DNA from: an uncultured Clostridia bacterium
GTDB taxonomy: Bacteria > Bacillota > Clostridia > Tissierellales > Peptoniphilaceae
Assembly (NCBI GenBank): GCA_947254025.1
Contig: CAMYBS010000002.1
Location: 1 to 64,000 of the forward strand
Length of the DNA: 64,000 bases
Direction: 5' to 3'
Translations under genes and position numbers: made by a program
Notes under the pieces: generated by a model
What the model was told of the DNA's origin: nothing
Seen by the model: the letters and a program-made list of their open reading frames with translations, nothing else
Database searches by the model: none
Part shown: positions 62,929 through 64,000 of the stretch, piece by piece
Numbering within the stretch: the first letter of the stretch is position 1
Layout: every line of letters begins with the position of its first letter

Positions 62929-63888
62929 CTAAATCGATAGTATGTCTACCATCTTAAGCAATTCTTTATTTAGCTCTTTCTTAGCATTAAGTGCTTCGTT
63001 TATATCTACTTCGATAAACTTGCCGTCCTTATATCCTAAGACAAGGCCAGTCTTACCTTCTATTAGTAAGTTTACCGACCTGTAACCAAATTCACTTGCA
63101 AGTATTCTGTCTTGTACTGTAGGCACACCGCCTCTTTGAACATAACCTAAGACCGTAACACGAGTTTCAATATCGCTCTTTTCTTCTATAATCTTTGCTA
63201 AGTCGTATGCATCAAGCGCGCCTTCAGCAGTGACTATGATGTGGTGCTTCTTACCTCTTTTTCTACCATTTTTTATTTTTTGAATTATGGCATCAGTATC
63301 TATTTCAAGCTCTGGCACAACTATGGCTTCTGCACCACCAGCTATGCCTGAGTATAGAGCAATGTCTCCACAGTTTCTACCCATAACTTGTAGTACTATA
63401 GCTCTGCCGTGAGACTCTGATGTATCTCTTAGCTTACTTATAGCGGATACTGCTGTCTCAACTGCAGTTAAAAATCCTATAGTGTAGTCAGTATAAGCAA
63501 GGTCGTTGTCTATTGTGCATGGAACGCATGATACTTTTATGCCACGCTTTACTAGCTCTCTTGCTCCTCTAAATGTACCATCTCCACCAAGAGCGACTAT
63601 AGCATCTATCTTGAATTTCTTAATTACTTTAAGAGCTTGATTAATACCTTCTTCAGTCATAAACTCTTCGCTTCTTGCAGTTCTAAGTATAGTTCCGCCC
63701 CTATGAATTATATCTGCAACGCTCGATAGTGTCATCGTTTCAATGTCACCCTTTATTAGACCGTTGTAACCTTCCTTTACAGCTAAAACTTTTACATCGT
63801 TATATATCGCTGTTCTTACAACCGATCTAATAACAGCATTCATTCCAGGTGCGTCACCGCCACTTGTTAATATAGCAATAGTCTTCAT
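62929..63888 (-). CDS. pfkA: ATP-dependent 6-phosphofructokinase
   Basis: Commits fructose 6-phosphate to glycolysis. The 319-residue protein is the bacterial group A form: [20 protein letters not shown] for ATP binding, [11 protein letters not shown] with the glycine typical of ATP (not pyrophosphate) enzymes, the catalytic [29 protein letters not shown], and [10 protein letters not shown] near the end. The AGGAGG site overlaps the stop of the upstream gene. The pfkA-pyk pair after dnaE is a classic Firmicutes order. Confidence 0.98.
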   Translation of the reverse strand: MKTIAILTSGGDAPGMNAVIRSVVRTAIYNDVKVLAVKEGYNGLIKGDIETMTLSSVADIIHRGGTILRTARSEEFMTEEGINQALKVIKKFKIDAIVALGGDGTFRGARELVKRGIKVSCVPCTIDNDLAYTDYTIGFLTAVETAVSAISKLRDTSESHGRAIVLQVMGRNCGDIALYSGIAGGAEAIVVPELEIDTDAIIQKIKNGRKRGKKHHIIVTAEGALDAYDLAKIIEEKSDIETRVTVLGYVQRGGVPTVQDRILASEFGYRSVNLLIEGKTGLVLGYKDGKFIEVDINEALNAKKELNKELLKMVDILSI

Positions 63889-63896
63889 TCTTCCTC

Positions 63897-64000
63897 CTAT
63901 TTGATAACTATATCATCTTCGTTTAAATGCATTTTTAAATCCTCATATAGCTTCTCATTGTCTATGTCAATAGCTGTGCTATCGTTGGATTCAATAGTAG
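63897..64000 (-). CDS. dnaE: C-terminus of an upstream gene, probably DNA polymerase III alpha subunit (partial)
   Basis: Only the last 34 codons are in the window, ending in [17 protein letters not shown] before the TAG at 63899-63897. The ending resembles DnaE1 C-termini of Clostridia (a short helix followed by an acidic turn and a V-V-I/L-K strand), and dnaE directly before pfkA is a common gene order. Identification is mainly by context. The gene runs off the right edge. Confidence 0.5.
   Translation of the reverse strand, partial: TIESNDSTAIDIDNEKLYEDLKMHLNEDDIVIK

Noticed and set aside
1..64000. CRISPR arrays, tRNA or rRNA genes, prophage
   Set aside because: No regularly spaced repeats, no tRNA-like or rRNA segments and no phage structural genes were seen; nearly every gap is short and explained by promoters, leaders or terminators.

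Overview
The window reads as one contiguous piece of chromosome from a low-GC, Gram-positive, amino-acid-fermenting anaerobe of the Clostridia/Tissierellia type. The evidence is AT-rich intergenic DNA, strong AGGAGG-type ribosome binding sites, TTGACA/TATAAT-type promoters, a complete selenocysteine-dependent glycine reductase operon, a two-subunit glycine decarboxylase, and Gram-positive envelope genes (CsaB, TagA/WecG, VanW, RodA, PrsA). The genus is inference. Almost everything is on the minus strand; only three genes (DUF4300-like lipoprotein, inactive M3-peptidase homologue, ABC-F protein) are on the plus strand. Thirteen of the fourteen promoters I list have exactly 17 bp between the boxes.

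Layout, left to right (minus-strand transcripts run right to left). 1-55: a possible IS3-family end. 88-5.5 kb: a transcript starting at an orphan MazF-type gene and running through a GT4-CsaB fusion, a TagA/WecG glycosyltransferase and transketolase. 5.5-11.7 kb: pyrB-pyrI-pyrF-pyrK-pyrD, an AcpS-NnrD fusion and alr. 11.75-12.4 kb: an unrecognised membrane protein. 12.55-20.23 kb: promoter, tandem glycine riboswitch with terminator, then trxB-trxA-grdE-grdA-grdB-grdC-grdD. grdA and grdB each carry an in-frame UGA at the known selenocysteine position. 20.3-28.8 kb: a run from rodA through queG, kbl, DUF503, nth, vanW, a Cof-type phosphatase and trmL to a Na/Pi cotransporter. 28.95-30.8 kb: prsA and L25. 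30.8-42.45 kb: cvfB, a conserved unknown, an ABC exporter pair, MATE, glmU, prs, pth and mfd. 42.5-45.6 kb: an M18 aminopeptidase, a flippase-like protein and a TIM-barrel protein. 45.65-49.16 kb: the DUF4300-like lipoprotein, rpsD and the inactive M3 homologue. 49.17-55.9 kb: gcvT-gcvH-gcvPA-gcvPB, yitT and patB. 55.9-58.4 kb: the ABC-F protein and rplM-rpsI. 58.4-64 kb: the end of a probable dnaE, then pfkA-pyk-dCMP deaminase-mscL-pepF.

The metabolic theme is glycine. Glycine reductase with its thioredoxin system makes acetyl phosphate, the Gcv proteins exchange glycine with one-carbon units, and Kbl links glycine with acetyl-CoA and the threonine pathway. The riboswitch is wired as a glycine ON switch: its antiterminating aptamer helix shares bases with an 11-bp terminator. 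The gcv operon has no recognisable glycine aptamer but has a roughly 180-nt leader of unknown type. I saw no CRISPR array, tRNA, rRNA or prophage. The most unusual protein is the M3-family homologue at 47439-49133, in which all zinc-binding and catalytic positions appear to be replaced.
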